63,132 nucleotides of DNA from Cyanobium sp. (GCA_014191755.1 BJHE01000004.1:51015-114146), one strand, 5' to 3'; shown: positions 26,865-37,004, numbered from the stretch's first letter. Translations and numbers: made by a program. The notes: generated from the sequence alone by a model not told the origin.

Positions 26865-28061
26865 TCAGGCGTGGGTGCGGAGGGCTTCCGCCTGGCGGCT
26901 GGTCCAGGCGGAAAGGCAGGGGATGCGGGAGCGGTCGCAGCGGTCCGCCCAGCGGCGGGCCACGTCCACCACTTCGGCCAGCAGCCCGTCGTCGAGGGTG
27001 GTCGGCTGGAGCCCGAGCTCAATGAAGCAGCGGTTGTCCACGATCAGGTCGTTTTCGATCGCCTCCTTGCGAGGGTTGGCCTGGAAGCGGATCTCAGCAC
27101 CGGTGAGGTCCGCCACTTTCTGGGCCAGTTGACCCACCTGATGGCTCTCGGTCATTTGATTGAAAATCTTCACCTTCTCGCCGATGGTCGGTGGATTTTC
27201 GAGGGCCAACTGCACGCAGCGCACCGAATCCCGGATGTGGATGAAGGCGCGGGTCTGGCCGCCGGTGCCGTGCACGGTGAGGGGATAACCAATCGCCGCC
27301 TGCATCAGAAAGCGATTGAGCACGGTGCCGTAGTCACCGTCGTAATCGAAGCGGTTGGTGAGACGGGGATCCCTGTCGGTGAGGGCCGTGTTGGTGCCCC
27401 AAACAATCCCCTGGTGCAGATCGGTGACCCGGATCGAATCGTTCTTGTTGTAGTAATAAAACAGCAGTTGATCGAGCGTTTTGGTCATGTGATAAACGCT
27501 GCCGGGATCCGTGGGGTGCAGGATCTTTTCGGTGAAACGACTGCCATCGGCCTGGGGCACCTCCACCGTGAGGTAGCCCTCGGGAATGGTGGCGCCGCGA
27601 TGGGAGCCGTAGCCATAAACCCCCATGGTGCCGAGGTGCACGATGTGCACATCAAGGCCGCTCTCCACAATGGCGGCCAGCAGGTTGTGGGTGCCGTTGA
27701 CGTTGTTGTCAACCGTGTAGCGCTTGGTGGCGCTGGATTTCATCGAATAGGGGGCCGCCCGCTGTTCGGCGAAATGCACGACCGCCTCCGGTCGCTCGCT
27801 GCGCAGCAGGCTCAGCAGCCTGTCGTACTCGCGGGCGATGTCCAGGTGCACAAAGCGCATCGCCTTGCCGCCCACCTGATCCCAGGCCCGCAGCCGCTCG
27901 TTGATCGTGGTAATCGGCGTGAGGGATTCCACCTCCAGATCGATGTCGATCTTGCGGCGGCTGAGGTTGTCAACGATCACCACATCGTGACCGGCGTCCG
28001 CCAGGTTCACCGCACAGGGCCACCCGCAGAAGCCATCGCCGCCGAGAACGAGAACCTTCAC
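26865..28061 (-). CDS. sqdB: UDP-sulfoquinovose synthase
   Basis: SqdB (398 aa) makes UDP-sulfoquinovose from UDP-glucose and sulfite for sulfolipid synthesis. It is an extended SDR: VLVLGGDGFCGWPCAVNLA at the N-terminus, HLGTMGVYGYG, catalytic YHMTK (about residues 180-190) and TDLHQGIVWGT, all characteristic of SQD1/SqdB. The start codon is GTG at 28061. It is the first gene of the sqdB-sqdX pair. Confidence 0.97.
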   Translation of the reverse strand: MKVLVLGGDGFCGWPCAVNLADAGHDVVIVDNLSRRKIDIDLEVESLTPITTINERLRAWDQVGGKAMRFVHLDIAREYDRLLSLLRSERPEAVVHFAEQRAAPYSMKSSATKRYTVDNNVNGTHNLLAAIVESGLDVHIVHLGTMGVYGYGSHRGATIPEGYLTVEVPQADGSRFTEKILHPTDPGSVYHMTKTLDQLLFYYYNKNDSIRVTDLHQGIVWGTNTALTDRDPRLTNRFDYDGDYGTVLNRFLMQAAIGYPLTVHGTGGQTRAFIHIRDSVRCVQLALENPPTIGEKVKIFNQMTESHQVGQLAQKVADLTGAEIRFQANPRKEAIENDLIVDNRCFIELGLQPTTLDDGLLAEVVDVARRWADRCDRSRIPCLSAWTSRQAEALRTHA

Positions 28062-28239
28062 CCCTGTCTCCTAGTCGAGCCATTGCCCGCAGGCAAGCTA
28101 CTACAGGCCTCCAGCTCGGCCCCCTCGGAGGGTCGCCGTTTCGGCCAGGCACGCTTCGCAGGTCGCCGCAGGCACAGGGCGTTTCCCTGGCTCCACGGGT
28201 TTTCCACCGGCGTTGCAGGATTCAGCAGGGTTTGCTGGA

Positions 28240-28404
28240 TCAGCTGATCCCTGCGGCCACGGCCACCAGCACCACCACCAGGACCACGCCGCCGATTAGC
28301 AGCAGGCGGCTCTGCCCGTTGGCTTCTCCCTTCTCGATCACCACCATGCGGGGTTCGCGGGCGAAGGCATTCAGCTTGCCGCCGTCTTCTTCGGTGACCT
28401 GCAT
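28240..28404 (-). CDS. Psb34-like (Ssl1498-family) small thylakoid protein
   Basis: A 54-aa single-helix protein from the ATG at 28404. The N-terminus EEDGGKLNAFAREPRM resembles the conserved N-terminus of Ssl1498/Psb34, and the C-terminus is one transmembrane helix (LLIGGVVLVVVLVAVAAG). Psb34 binds CP47 assembly intermediates of photosystem II and relates to the Hlip site. The assignment rests on the N-terminal pattern and single helix, not a search. It lies between sqdB and thiG on the same strand. Confidence 0.68.
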   Translation of the reverse strand: MQVTEEDGGKLNAFAREPRMVVIEKGEANGQSRLLLIGGVVLVVVLVAVAAGIS

Positions 28405-28486
28405 GGTGGAACGGATGGGGTTCGGGAAACCTTATGGAGGGTTTCCGGGCCCCCTTCCATCCGCCTCGGATCTGTCACCAGACGCT

Positions 28487-29419
28487 TCACACTCCTGCGC
28501 CCGAGACAGCCGCCCCCAGCCGCCCCTCGTGGGGGGAGCTGGCGCTGGCCTCCGCCCGGACCGGCAGCCGCCCGGCCCGGAAGGCGATTCGCCCGGCCTC
28601 GCAGGCCAGGGCCATGGCACGCGCCATCGCGGCAGGATCATCCGCCAGGGCGATGGCGCTATTGATCAAGAGGGCATCGGCCCCCATCTCCATGGCTTGG
28701 GCGGCCTCGCTGGGCACGCCGATGCCGGCGTCCACCACCACCGGCACCCGCGAGTTCTCGATGATCAAGGCGATGTTGGCTGCGTTGCGGATCCCCTGGC
28801 CCGAGCCGATCGGAGAACCCAGCGGCATCACCGTGGCGCAGCCGGCCTCCTCCAGGTGGCGGGCTAGAAGGGGGTCGGCATTGATATAGGGCAACACCGT
28901 GAAGCCCTCCTTCACCAGTTGCTCGGCCGCCTGCAGGGTGCCGATCGGATCCGGCAGCAGGTGGCGGCTGTCCGGGATCACCTCCAGCTTCACAAAGGTG
29001 TTGTCCTCCTGGCCGGCGAGTTTCGCCAGCTCGCGGCCGAGCCTGGCCACCCGGATCGCCTCCTCGGCGGTGGCGCAGCCGGCGGTGTTGGGCAGCATCC
29101 AGATCCGGCTCCAGTCGATCGCCTCCATCAGGCCGCCGTGGCCCGCGGCCTGGCTCTGCACCCGCCGAACCGCCACGGTCACGATCTCGCAGCTGCTCGC
29201 GGCCAGGCTGGCCTGCATCACCTCCAGAGAGGGGTATTTGCCGGTGCCCGTCATCAGGCGGCTGCGGAAGCTCCGGCCGCCGATCTGGAGCGGTGGCTCG
29301 CTGGCCACGGTGGTGGCTGGCGAGCTCGCGCCGAGGGTTGTCTGAGCCGCAGGAATGGGCGCTGCGCTGGGAAGGGGAGCGGAAGAGTTCAAGACCGGAG
29401 GACGCGGGGCGCTCAGCAC
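28487..29419 (-). CDS. thiG: thiazole synthase
   Basis: ThiG forms the thiazole ring of thiamine from deoxyxylulose phosphate, ThiS-thiocarboxylate and dehydroglycine. The TIM barrel is clear: [35 protein letters not shown] (broken after GRE), FVKLEVIPD with the Schiff-base Lys, [11 protein letters not shown] and [13 protein letters not shown]. The frame gives 310 aa; the first about 45 residues are Ala/Pro/Ser-rich and precede family similarity, so the true start may be internal. The start codon at 29419 is GTG. Confidence 0.95.
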   Translation of the reverse strand: MLSAPRPPVLNSSAPLPSAAPIPAAQTTLGASSPATTVASEPPLQIGGRSFRSRLMTGTGKYPSLEVMQASLAASSCEIVTVAVRRVQSQAAGHGGLMEAIDWSRIWMLPNTAGCATAEEAIRVARLGRELAKLAGQEDNTFVKLEVIPDSRHLLPDPIGTLQAAEQLVKEGFTVLPYINADPLLARHLEEAGCATVMPLGSPIGSGQGIRNAANIALIIENSRVPVVVDAGIGVPSEAAQAMEMGADALLINSAIALADDPAAMARAMALACEAGRIAFRAGRLPVRAEASASSPHEGRLGAAVSGAGV

Positions 29420-29454
29420 CCTTAGTCTGCGGTCTGGCCCCGTGATCCGAAGCC

Positions 29455-30039
29455 ATGCCGCTGCCGCTCGTACCCACGGCTCTGCCCATGCTGCTGGCCC
29501 TCTCGCCCCTGCCGAGCGATGCCTATGCGCCCGTGGTGCCCCCCTCCAGCCGCCTTGGTTCCCCTGCTCGGGATTCAGGAGCCCTGCTGATCGAATCCTC
29601 GCCGGTGGAAACCTTTGATCCGATCGCCCGCGCCGGCCTGATCGCCATCGAGATTCCCCGCCTCTGGAATGGCAGCTACACGCCGTTCGACGGTGGTGTG
29701 CCGGTGCCCGTGAGTTTGTCGCTCGGCTCCACCAGTTCCGCGGGTCAGATGGTGGTGATGCGGGGCACGATCACCATCGGCGGTGTCGCCTCCCCGGTGC
29801 AGGGCAATCTCAATGCCAAGTCTGATCAGCTGGATCTGCTGGTTCTCGGGGAGGCTCCAGGGGCGGATCTGGGCACCGGTGGAACCTTTCAGGGGCTGCA
29901 GGGTTTGAGCCTTTCGGGCTGGAATGCCGATCGGCTAACCATGATGGGGGGACGCCTGCAGTTGCTGCCGGTTCCCGGTTCCCAGAAGCTGGCCTCCGAT
30001 ACGGGCCCGCAGGCAGAACCGATTCGCGGCCTGTGGTGA
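29455..30039 (+). CDS. hypothetical exported protein
   Basis: A 194-aa protein beginning with a hydrophobic signal ([16 protein letters not shown]). The mature part is rich in beta-forming residues ([34 protein letters not shown]) and has no Cys. It is divergent from thiG. No family recognised. A periplasmic or outer-membrane-associated beta protein is the best description. Confidence 0.65.
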   Translation: MPLPLVPTALPMLLALSPLPSDAYAPVVPPSSRLGSPARDSGALLIESSPVETFDPIARAGLIAIEIPRLWNGSYTPFDGGVPVPVSLSLGSTSSAGQMVVMRGTITIGGVASPVQGNLNAKSDQLDLLVLGEAPGADLGTGGTFQGLQGLSLSGWNADRLTMMGGRLQLLPVPGSQKLASDTGPQAEPIRGLW

Positions 30040-30144
30040 GAGGAACCCCGGCTTGTGGCTCCTCATCGACGGACCGCACAATGGCTCGCAGCAAGTAGAC
30101 GCACAGGGCCTGAGTTGCTGTTGAACCGATGCTGCAGCAGGCCT

Positions 30145-30768
30145 CTATAAACCGCTCTTGTTGATGCCCTTGCCCCCTCGCTTGCCGCTGGCGGCGGATG
30201 GCACTTCTTTGCCTTTGGGGGCGGCTTTGGTTGGGTCACCCACACGCCGATCCATGGTTTTGATGCCCTTGCGGGCCGTGCTGTTGGCCGGTTCAAGATC
30301 AAGCACCCTCGCGTAGGCGTCCCGGGCCTCCTGTGGTTCCCCCAGTTTCCCTAGGGCGTAGGCCAGGTTGTTGAGGGCTACCGGATAGTCGGGCTTGATC
30401 TGCAGGGCGCTCCGGTAGTGGCGAATCGCTTCGGGGAACTTGCTCTCGGCTGCCAGGGCAAAGCCGTAGGCATTTTCGATCAAGGCCCTGGCCTCATCAG
30501 GCGCCTTTTCGGCTTGGGCCTTGCGCAGGGCCAGCTTGAGATTGTCCACCGCCTGGCCGTAGAGCCGTTTGCGCAGCTGCACGGAGGCCAGCTCATAGAG
30601 GCCAACCGAATCGTTCGGCGGAGCACCACCGGGACCAGCGGAGCCGAGACGGGCGAAGGCCTGTTCGTCCTTACGGACCCGCAGGATCTGCCGGCCCACG
30701 AGCACGGCGGCGGCGCCTAGCAGCACGATCAGGCCGATCAGATAGGCCTGGGGAAGCAGTTCCTGCAT
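30145..30768 (-). CDS. ycf37: Ycf37-like photosystem I assembly TPR protein
   Basis: A 207-aa protein. An N-terminal transmembrane helix (YLIGLIVLLGAAAVLVGRQIL) is followed by at least three TPR units: YELASVQLRKRLYGQAVDNL, ENAYGFALAAESKFPEAIRH and ALNNLAYALGKLGEPQEARD. The C-terminal tail is Lys/Gly-rich. This is the architecture of Ycf37, which helps assemble or stabilise photosystem I. It sits 13 bases downstream of rplT on the same strand. Confidence 0.82.
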   Translation of the reverse strand: MQELLPQAYLIGLIVLLGAAAVLVGRQILRVRKDEQAFARLGSAGPGGAPPNDSVGLYELASVQLRKRLYGQAVDNLKLALRKAQAEKAPDEARALIENAYGFALAAESKFPEAIRHYRSALQIKPDYPVALNNLAYALGKLGEPQEARDAYARVLDLEPANSTARKGIKTMDRRVGDPTKAAPKGKEVPSAASGKRGGKGINKSGL

Positions 30769-30781
30769 GGGATGCCGGCGC

Positions 30782-31129
30782 TCAGCGTCCGGCGGCGCTC
30801 ACCACCGTGGTGAAGCTGGCGGGGTCGGCCACGGCCAGCTGGGCGAGCATCTTGCGGTTGATGCGGACATCGGCCTTCTTCAGACCGCCGATCAGGCGGC
30901 TGTAGCTGGTGCCGTTGAGCCGGGCCGCTGCGTTGATGCGGGCGATCCAGAGGCGGCGAAAGTCGCGCTTGCGGCGGCGACGGTCGCGGTAGGCGTTGCA
31001 CAGCGCCTTCATCACCCGCTGGTTAGCGGTGCGAAAGAGGCTGCCGTTGCTGCCCTGGAAACCCCGGGCGAGACGAAGGATCTTGTTGCGGCGTTTACGG
31101 GCGACGTTGCCCCTCTTGACGCGGGCCAT
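30782..31129 (-). CDS. rplT: 50S ribosomal protein L20
   Basis: L20 (115 aa) binds 23S rRNA early in large-subunit assembly. The start [20 protein letters not shown] and [20 protein letters not shown] are diagnostic. It follows rpmI on the same strand. infC, often next to rpmI in other bacteria, is absent here. Confidence 0.98.
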   Translation of the reverse strand: MARVKRGNVARKRRNKILRLARGFQGSNGSLFRTANQRVMKALCNAYRDRRRRKRDFRRLWIARINAAARLNGTSYSRLIGGLKKADVRINRKMLAQLAVADPASFTTVVSAAGR

Positions 31130-31228
31130 GGATCAGAACGAAGGGTTGGGGAAAAGCTGGGATGAGAATGTTTTCTAGCGCGGTTTCAGCGCCTCAGGAT
31201 CCCGGCGGGGAGACGATCAGGGATCGCT

Positions 31229-31426
31229 TCAGGCGTAAGGCATCATCAGGGCCACATTGTCGGCGTCGCGCTCGTCGACGACCGCCATGGTGCCGAGCCA
31301 GCGCTTGCGCTTAGGGCTCTTGTGGTCGAGCAGGTGGTTGCGGAAGGCGTGCCGGCGCACGAACTTGCCGCTGCCGGTCACCTTGAACCGCTTGGCGGCC
31401 GCTTTGCGGGTCTTGAGCTTCGGCAT
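31229..31426 (-). CDS. rpmI: 50S ribosomal protein L35
   Basis: L35 (65 aa) from the ATG at 31426. [20 protein letters not shown] and [19 protein letters not shown] are the classic signature. The open frame continues upstream but overlaps the divergent SpoIID gene. It forms the rpmI-rplT operon, with ycf37 downstream. Confidence 0.97.
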   Translation of the reverse strand: MPKLKTRKAAAKRFKVTGSGKFVRRHAFRNHLLDHKSPKRKRWLGTMAVVDERDADNVALMMPYA

Positions 31427-31492
31427 TGCGATCGGCGCAGGCACAAACAAGCAGAGTACGACGCGACTCAACCTTTCTCCAAGTCCCATCCG

Positions 31493-33136
31493 ATGGCCCG
31501 CTGCCACCCATCCCGTCCAAGCCCGTCTGCCACCGTGCCAGGGCAAAGGTCGCTCCGCTGGCTGCTGGGGCTGGTGCTGTTGCTGAACGGTGGCTGCCAG
31601 GCTTCGGATCGCGCTCCCCTTCCAACGGTGATGCCGCCACCTCTGCCTTTCGGCAGTGGTGCGGTGGAGCCGGCTCCTCTCAACTGGTCCGTGCCGCCAC
31701 CGCCAGCCGTTCAGGCCGGCAACCCCGTGCTCTGGGTGGCGCTGGCATCCCGTTTGGGGCCCCGCCATGGCAATTCTTCTCCCGAGCCACCTGCTGCACC
31801 GATGCGGCTCCGTGCCGCCACCGGGGAGCTCAGCCTGGTAGATGGGGCCGGCCAGCGCTTCATGGCGCCGGCCTTCACGCTGCACTGGCGCTGGCTGCCC
31901 CTGCCCCAGCCCTTCACGCTGCGGCGACGGGTGTTAGGGCCCTTCGCCAGTTACGAGAGCGCCGAGGCAGCGGCCCGCCGCTGGGCGGCCGCCGGTGCCC
32001 AACCCCGGATCGCCCGGCCGGCGGAGTGGGAGGTGTGGGCCGCGCCCGACAGCCCGGCTCCGTCCGATCTCTCCACCCGCCTGGTGGAGCGTCGCGAGAG
32101 CCGGCGCCTGATGCTGGAACTGCGTCGTCCCGAGGGTGCGGTGGTGCTGCAGGGGCCGATTCGGATCGAGGCCCCTGCCGGACTCCTATGGCAGGACGGC
32201 CGCTACGGCGGACCCTTCCGCCTCCAGTCCGATGCCCACGGCGGTTGGACCCTGCTGGAGGAGGTGCCCCTGGAGCGTTACCTCGAGGGGGTGGTGCCCC
32301 ATGAGATCGGGGCCGGCTCCCCGCCGGCAGCCCTGGCCGCCCAGGCGGTGCTGGCTCGTACCTGGGCCGTGAAGAACCTCATCCGCTACGGCGTGGATGG
32401 CTACCACCTCTGCGCCGATACCCAATGCCAGGTGTATAGCGATCCCGGCCAGGCCAGCGCCTCGGTGCGGGCGGCGATCGTGGCGACCCGAGGCCAGGTG
32501 CTCACCGCCGCCGGAGGGCCCATCCAGGCGGTTTATCACGCCACTAACGGTGGCGTGACGGCGGGTCTGGAGGAGGCCTGGGACGTGGAGCCAGTGCCCT
32601 ATCTGCGTCCCTTTGTGGACGCGCCGCCCGCCGCGGCCCTTCGCTGGCCCCTCCCCCTGGCAGCAAAGGCCCTGCCGTCGTTGTTACAGGGCGATGGCGG
32701 GGCCTATGGAGCCGACCATCCCCGCTTCCGCTGGCAGCGGCAGCTCACGGCCGGCCGCCTCGCCGAGGCCATGGCGGCCCGGGGAACCGCCGTGGGGGCA
32801 GTGGGCAGCATCCGGGTGCTCGAGCGCGGGGCCAGCGGCCGGGTGGTGGCCCTCGAGATCGGTGGCAGCGCCGGCCGGGTGGTGCTGCGGCGTGATGCGA
32901 TCCGCCGCACCTTGCGGGAGTTGCCCAGCACCTTGTTCACCCTCACGCCGGCTGGAGAGGGAGTCTGGCGCCTGGAGGGCGGAGGCTTCGGCCATGGGGC
33001 CGGACTTTCCCAGGCCGGCGCGATCGACCTGGCCCGCCGCGGCTGGAGCAGCGACCGGATCTTGCAGCACTACTACCCAGGCACGGCGCTGCAGCCCCTG
33101 GAGGCGATCGGATCAGCCCTTCAGGGCGGGGGCTGA
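31493..33136 (+). CDS. SpoIID/LytB-domain protein with SPOR-like segment
   Basis: A 547-aa exported protein. The signal ([15 protein letters not shown]) ends in a Cys, but LNGG is an imperfect lipobox. Residues about 140-190 ([20 protein letters not shown]) look like a SPOR-type peptidoglycan-binding domain. The C-terminal 300 residues form a SpoIID domain: [39 protein letters not shown] and [15 protein letters not shown]. SpoIID relatives are lytic transglycosylases acting on denuded glycan, or amidase enhancers. Its use in a non-sporulating cyanobacterium is presumably in wall turnover. Confidence 0.88.
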   Translation: MARCHPSRPSPSATVPGQRSLRWLLGLVLLLNGGCQASDRAPLPTVMPPPLPFGSGAVEPAPLNWSVPPPPAVQAGNPVLWVALASRLGPRHGNSSPEPPAAPMRLRAATGELSLVDGAGQRFMAPAFTLHWRWLPLPQPFTLRRRVLGPFASYESAEAAARRWAAAGAQPRIARPAEWEVWAAPDSPAPSDLSTRLVERRESRRLMLELRRPEGAVVLQGPIRIEAPAGLLWQDGRYGGPFRLQSDAHGGWTLLEEVPLERYLEGVVPHEIGAGSPPAALAAQAVLARTWAVKNLIRYGVDGYHLCADTQCQVYSDPGQASASVRAAIVATRGQVLTAAGGPIQAVYHATNGGVTAGLEEAWDVEPVPYLRPFVDAPPAAALRWPLPLAAKALPSLLQGDGGAYGADHPRFRWQRQLTAGRLAEAMAARGTAVGAVGSIRVLERGASGRVVALEIGGSAGRVVLRRDAIRRTLRELPSTLFTLTPAGEGVWRLEGGGFGHGAGLSQAGAIDLARRGWSSDRILQHYYPGTALQPLEAIGSALQGGG

Positions 33137-33333
33137 TCGAGTGGGGAAAGACCTTTGCCGAACCCCGTTCCAGGCCCGATCACCTGCTGACAGAGTCCTT
33201 CCTGGCTCCGTTTTGGCAGGTTCAGCGCCTGCCTGATCGATGGCCCCGATGCCTGTCCCGATGCCTGTGTGGAGAGGAGCCTTCCCATCTCCCGGCAACA
33301 GAGCTTTAAAGTTGCTCCAGTTTTGTTGATGGC

Positions 33334-34719
33334 ATGGGAGGCGGCAGCTCCGATAATCGCCGCCGCCCCAAGGCCGCCCTTTTCCTTTTGGCCTGTGGGG
33401 TGGCGGGAGTTCTCCCCCATGGGCTGGGCCCCGTCGGCAGGTTGCTGCCGGCCCTTGGCCTGGCGGGGTTGCTGGGTGTTTACGCGGTGCGCACGGTGTT
33501 CTTGAGGCCTCAGGGGGCCCCTGCGTTTACCACGGCCGCATTGGAGGGGTCGCCTCCGGCCGTGGATGTGGTGGTGGCCGCCCGCGATGAGGAGGCGGTG
33601 ATCGGTCGGCTGGTGGAGCGGGTGCTTCGCCTGCGTTGGCCCACGGAGCAGCTGCGCCTGTGGGTGATCGACGATGGCAGCGAGGACCGCACCCCCCAGC
33701 GCCTGGCCGACCTCCAGGCCCTCCATCCCCAGCTGCGGGTGCTGCGCCGCAGTCGCGATGCCGGTGGCGGCAAATCCGGGGCCCTCAATCTGGTGTTGCA
33801 GCAACTCCAGGGCCGCTGGCTGCTGGTGCTCGACGCCGATGCCGACCTCCAACCCGATCTGCTCGAGCGCCTGATCCCCTATGCCGAATCAGGCGGCTGG
33901 GCGGCGGTGCAGCTGCGCAAGGCCGAGGTGAATGCCGAGGCCAACTGGCTCACTCGCGCCCAAGCGATGGAGATGGCCTTCGATGCCTTCATCCAGGAGG
34001 GCCGCCTGGCCCGCGGCGGCGTGGCCGAGCTGCGGGGCAATGGCCAGTTGCTACGCCGCGATGCGGTGCACGCCGCCGGCGGTTTCAACGAGGCCACCAT
34101 CACCGACGACCTCGACCTCAGCTTCCGCCTCTTGCTGGCTGGCCAGCCGGTGGGGGTGCTCTGGAATCCGCCTGTGAGCGAGGAGGCCGTTCTGAGCCTT
34201 CCGGCCCTCTGGCGCCAGCGTCAGCGCTGGGCCGAAGGTGGCCTGCAGCGCTTCCTGGATTACGGCGTCCAGCTGGTTTCCGACCGCCTCAATGGCGCCC
34301 AGAAGCGCGATCTGGCGGCCTTCTTCGTGCTCCAGTACGTGCTGCCGGTGATGGCCGTGGCGGATCTTGCCGGTGCCCTGCTCACCGGCACACCGCCGGG
34401 GATGTGGCCCTTCTCAGTGGTGGCGCTGGGCCTATCAGGCTTTTCGATCGCTGTGGGCTGCGGCCGCTCAGCCGAGGGTCCACCGCTGCCCAAACCCACC
34501 CCTCTCAACATCGCCCTGGCGATGGGCTATCTGATGCACTGGTTCGTGGTGATCCCGTGGGTGGCGTTGAAGATGGCCCTGCTGCCCAAGAACCTTGTGT
34601 GGGCGAAGACGTCGCACGGGGCTGCTGGGGTGGAGCAGGAGGAGGACCTTCTGGTCGGCACTCTTGAGGAGAACCTCGACTCCGATGGGATCGCTCCTCT
34701 GGCGGCCGAGGGTCCCTGA
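33334..34719 (+). CDS. membrane glycosyltransferase family 2 (possible glucosyl-diacylglycerol synthase)
   Basis: A 461-aa processive-type GT2 protein with an N-terminal membrane segment and three or four C-terminal helices. Motifs: VDVVVAARDEEAVIG, VIDDGSEDRT, VLDADADLQPD (DxD), TITDDLDLSFRLLLAG and QRQRWAEGG (QxxRW). The C-terminal LLPKNLVWAKTSH reminds me of the cyanobacterial monoglucosyldiacylglycerol synthase (Sll1377 type), first enzyme of galactolipid synthesis. That specific assignment is from memory; a polysaccharide synthase remains possible. dnaX converges from downstream. Confidence 0.85.
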   Translation: MGGGSSDNRRRPKAALFLLACGVAGVLPHGLGPVGRLLPALGLAGLLGVYAVRTVFLRPQGAPAFTTAALEGSPPAVDVVVAARDEEAVIGRLVERVLRLRWPTEQLRLWVIDDGSEDRTPQRLADLQALHPQLRVLRRSRDAGGGKSGALNLVLQQLQGRWLLVLDADADLQPDLLERLIPYAESGGWAAVQLRKAEVNAEANWLTRAQAMEMAFDAFIQEGRLARGGVAELRGNGQLLRRDAVHAAGGFNEATITDDLDLSFRLLLAGQPVGVLWNPPVSEEAVLSLPALWRQRQRWAEGGLQRFLDYGVQLVSDRLNGAQKRDLAAFFVLQYVLPVMAVADLAGALLTGTPPGMWPFSVVALGLSGFSIAVGCGRSAEGPPLPKPTPLNIALAMGYLMHWFVVIPWVALKMALLPKNLVWAKTSHGAAGVEQEEDLLVGTLEENLDSDGIAPLAAEGP

Positions 34720-34770
34720 ATCGGCTCGCCGTTGTGGCGATCCTCCAGGCAGAGGCTGCTCACGGTCGGT

Positions 34771-36738
34771 TCAGGGATCGGGTGATGCGTTGACCACGTC
34801 GCCATTGAAGAAGTCAGCCAGTTGGCGGGCTTTCTGATCCAGTTTCGAAGGTTCATGGAAGGCTTGCTTACCTGGAGGTGCTGGGGCTGGAGCTTCTGGC
34901 TCCCCAGGACTTCCCACCGACTCCGCCGGGGCGGCTCCCGTCTCCGGTGCCGCCGGGACTGGTGAGGGGCCGGGTCTGGCCGATTGCTGGCCGACCTGCG
35001 GCTCGCCTGCCGCACCAGCCTCGATGGCGGCCGGGGACGCGCCCGATCCAGCCGGAGCTTCCGGCGCTGTTGCCGCCTCGACGACCGGTGGCCGATCAGG
35101 CGCCTGAGCCGGGGTTGAACCAGCCGGAGGGGCTGCATCGCCGGCTTCCAGCGTCACCTGCCTGGAGCTGCCGAGGGCCCTGGCCAGGGCACCTTCCAGC
35201 AGGGGAAGCCGGCTCTGCACCATCGCGATCCAATTACCGGATACCCGCACCACGGCACGGCGATCGTCGAGGCGATGCAGATGGGCCTGCTGGGAGAGCA
35301 GCATCCGGGTGGAGGGCAGCTCCAGGCCCGCCAGGATCTGCTGCCAGAGTTCGCCCAGGTTCTGAGGGGCCGGGGCCGCGGCAGGTTCGGGAATCGGGCT
35401 GCCCGAGGAACCCTGGGGTGTGGGGGGTGGTTCCGGTCTGATCCCGCTGCCGGGATCGCTGGCTAAGGCCGGAGCGGGTCGCGAGCCTGGGGTGGCCGTT
35501 GAAGCCGCTCTGGTTTCCGTGGCCTGGGGAGCCACCGGGGTCGGCGCCGGTTGGGGTGCCATCCCTGGGGAGTGGGCTCCAGCGGCTTCCCGTCCCTGGA
35601 CTGCCGCAACTCCGGCGCCTCGGCTGGGTTCTGCCCCTGCCGCGGGATCGGCCAGCAACCCCAATAGCAGCACCTCCAGCCAGAGCCTCGGCTGCACGCT
35701 GTGGCGCAGCTGCTGCTCGCTGCCCTTGAGCTGGGCCTGCCAGTGGAGCAGGCGGGCCTTGCCGATCGATCGAGCCACGGCAGGTAGTTCCGGCCGTAGG
35801 GCCGGCGACACGCTGGTGAGCTCCAGGCGATCCGGCGCCACTCCGGCCAGCAGCAGATCCCGGAGCAATCCGGCCAGGCCCTGCAGCACGGCGGAGGGTT
35901 CGCGGCCCCGCTCCAGCAGCTGGCGGCAGGCCTCGATCACCCCCAACGGCTCAGCATCGGCCATGGCCCGGGCCAGCAGCAGCAATTCCTGTTCAGGCAC
36001 GGCCCCCAGGAGTTCCCACACGGCCAGGGGCTCAATCGGTGGCGGTAGCAGGCTGAGCTGATCCAGCAGGCTCTCGGCGTCGCGCAGGCCGCCTTGGGCC
36101 CGCTGGGCCACCACCTGCAGGGCTTCGGGGGTGATGCCGATCGCTTCTTGTTCGGCGATCCAGGTGAGGTGCCGTTCAAGGGCTTCCAGGGGGATGCGGC
36201 GAAAATCAAAGCGCTGGCAGCGCGAAAGGATGGTGGGCAGCACCCGCTGGGGATCGGTGGTGGCCAGCACGAACACCACCCGCGGTGGGGGCTCCTCCAG
36301 GGTCTTGAGCAGGGCGTTGAACGCTGCAGTCGAGAGCATGTGGCACTCGTCCACTACATAGACCTTCCAGCGGGCCTGTACCGGCGCGAAACGGGAGCGC
36401 TCGATCAGCTCGCGGATGTTGTCGACACCGGTGTTGGAGGCGGCATCGATCTCGATCACGTCGAGGGCGTTGCCAGCGGCGATCGAGGTGCAGAGCTCAC
36501 AGGTGCCGCAGGGCTCGGGCGTGGGCCCCTCGCTGGCCACGCAGTTGAGCGAGCGGGCCAGGATGCGAGCGCTGGAGGTCTTGCCGGTGCCGCGGGGGCC
36601 GCTGAACAGATAGGCAGGTGCGATCCGCCCGGTGCGCAGGGCGTTGCCCAGGGTGGCGGCGATGGCCTCCTGGCCCACCAGCTCCGAGAGCCGCTGGGGG
36701 CGGTATTTATGGTGGAGGGGTTGGTAGGCCGGGGTCAT
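34771..36738 (-). CDS. dnaX: DNA polymerase III subunits gamma and tau
   Basis: A 655-aa clamp-loader ATPase. The AAA+ core is at residues 1-240: HHKYRPQRLSELVGQEAIA, Walker A GPRGTGKTSSARIL, a four-Cys zinc module (first Cys in LNCVAS, then PCGTCELC), DECHMLSTAAFNALLKTLEE and the sensor LSRCQRFDFRRI. Domain III follows, then a long Pro/Ala-rich linker and a tau-like C-terminus. No intein is present. No A-rich frameshift slippery site catches my eye, so a separate gamma form is not indicated. Confidence 0.96.
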   Translation of the reverse strand: MTPAYQPLHHKYRPQRLSELVGQEAIAATLGNALRTGRIAPAYLFSGPRGTGKTSSARILARSLNCVASEGPTPEPCGTCELCTSIAAGNALDVIEIDAASNTGVDNIRELIERSRFAPVQARWKVYVVDECHMLSTAAFNALLKTLEEPPPRVVFVLATTDPQRVLPTILSRCQRFDFRRIPLEALERHLTWIAEQEAIGITPEALQVVAQRAQGGLRDAESLLDQLSLLPPPIEPLAVWELLGAVPEQELLLLARAMADAEPLGVIEACRQLLERGREPSAVLQGLAGLLRDLLLAGVAPDRLELTSVSPALRPELPAVARSIGKARLLHWQAQLKGSEQQLRHSVQPRLWLEVLLLGLLADPAAGAEPSRGAGVAAVQGREAAGAHSPGMAPQPAPTPVAPQATETRAASTATPGSRPAPALASDPGSGIRPEPPPTPQGSSGSPIPEPAAAPAPQNLGELWQQILAGLELPSTRMLLSQQAHLHRLDDRRAVVRVSGNWIAMVQSRLPLLEGALARALGSSRQVTLEAGDAAPPAGSTPAQAPDRPPVVEAATAPEAPAGSGASPAAIEAGAAGEPQVGQQSARPGPSPVPAAPETGAAPAESVGSPGEPEAPAPAPPGKQAFHEPSKLDQKARQLADFFNGDVVNASPDP

Positions 36739-36879
36739 GCCGACAAACTCGTGCAGCGAAGATACTGAGCTCCGCTTGGCATTAAAATTCTTGATCGGGT
36801 TGGGAAATTACCACCCACGCCAGGAGGATCCTTCAGGAAGGGTACAGTGCTTATTTGGTCGATCATCATTTCTCAAAAG

Positions 36880-36898
36880 TGTCAATACCTTAGTGACA
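36880..36898. promoter_or_regulatory. inverted repeat TGTCA-N9-TGACA, possible operator
   Basis: TGTCA at 36880-36884 and TGACA at 36894-36898 form a perfect 5+5 dyad with a 9-base spacer about 140 bases upstream of the dnaX start. The size and spacing suit a dimeric regulator. No known cyanobacterial consensus fits. Confidence 0.3.
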
Positions 36899-37004
36899 AA
36901 GAGCGCTTTGCCGTCCGTCCGATGGCCGTGGCATTTGCTTTCTGCTTCCGGGTCCGGCTTGCGCTTTGGCAGTCAATCAGTCCTTCTGGCCGCCCGCTCA
37001 GTCA

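Noticed and set aside
34771..36738. Programmed frameshift or intein in dnaX
   Set aside because: No A-rich slippery sequence was noticed and the AAA+ motifs are uninterrupted.
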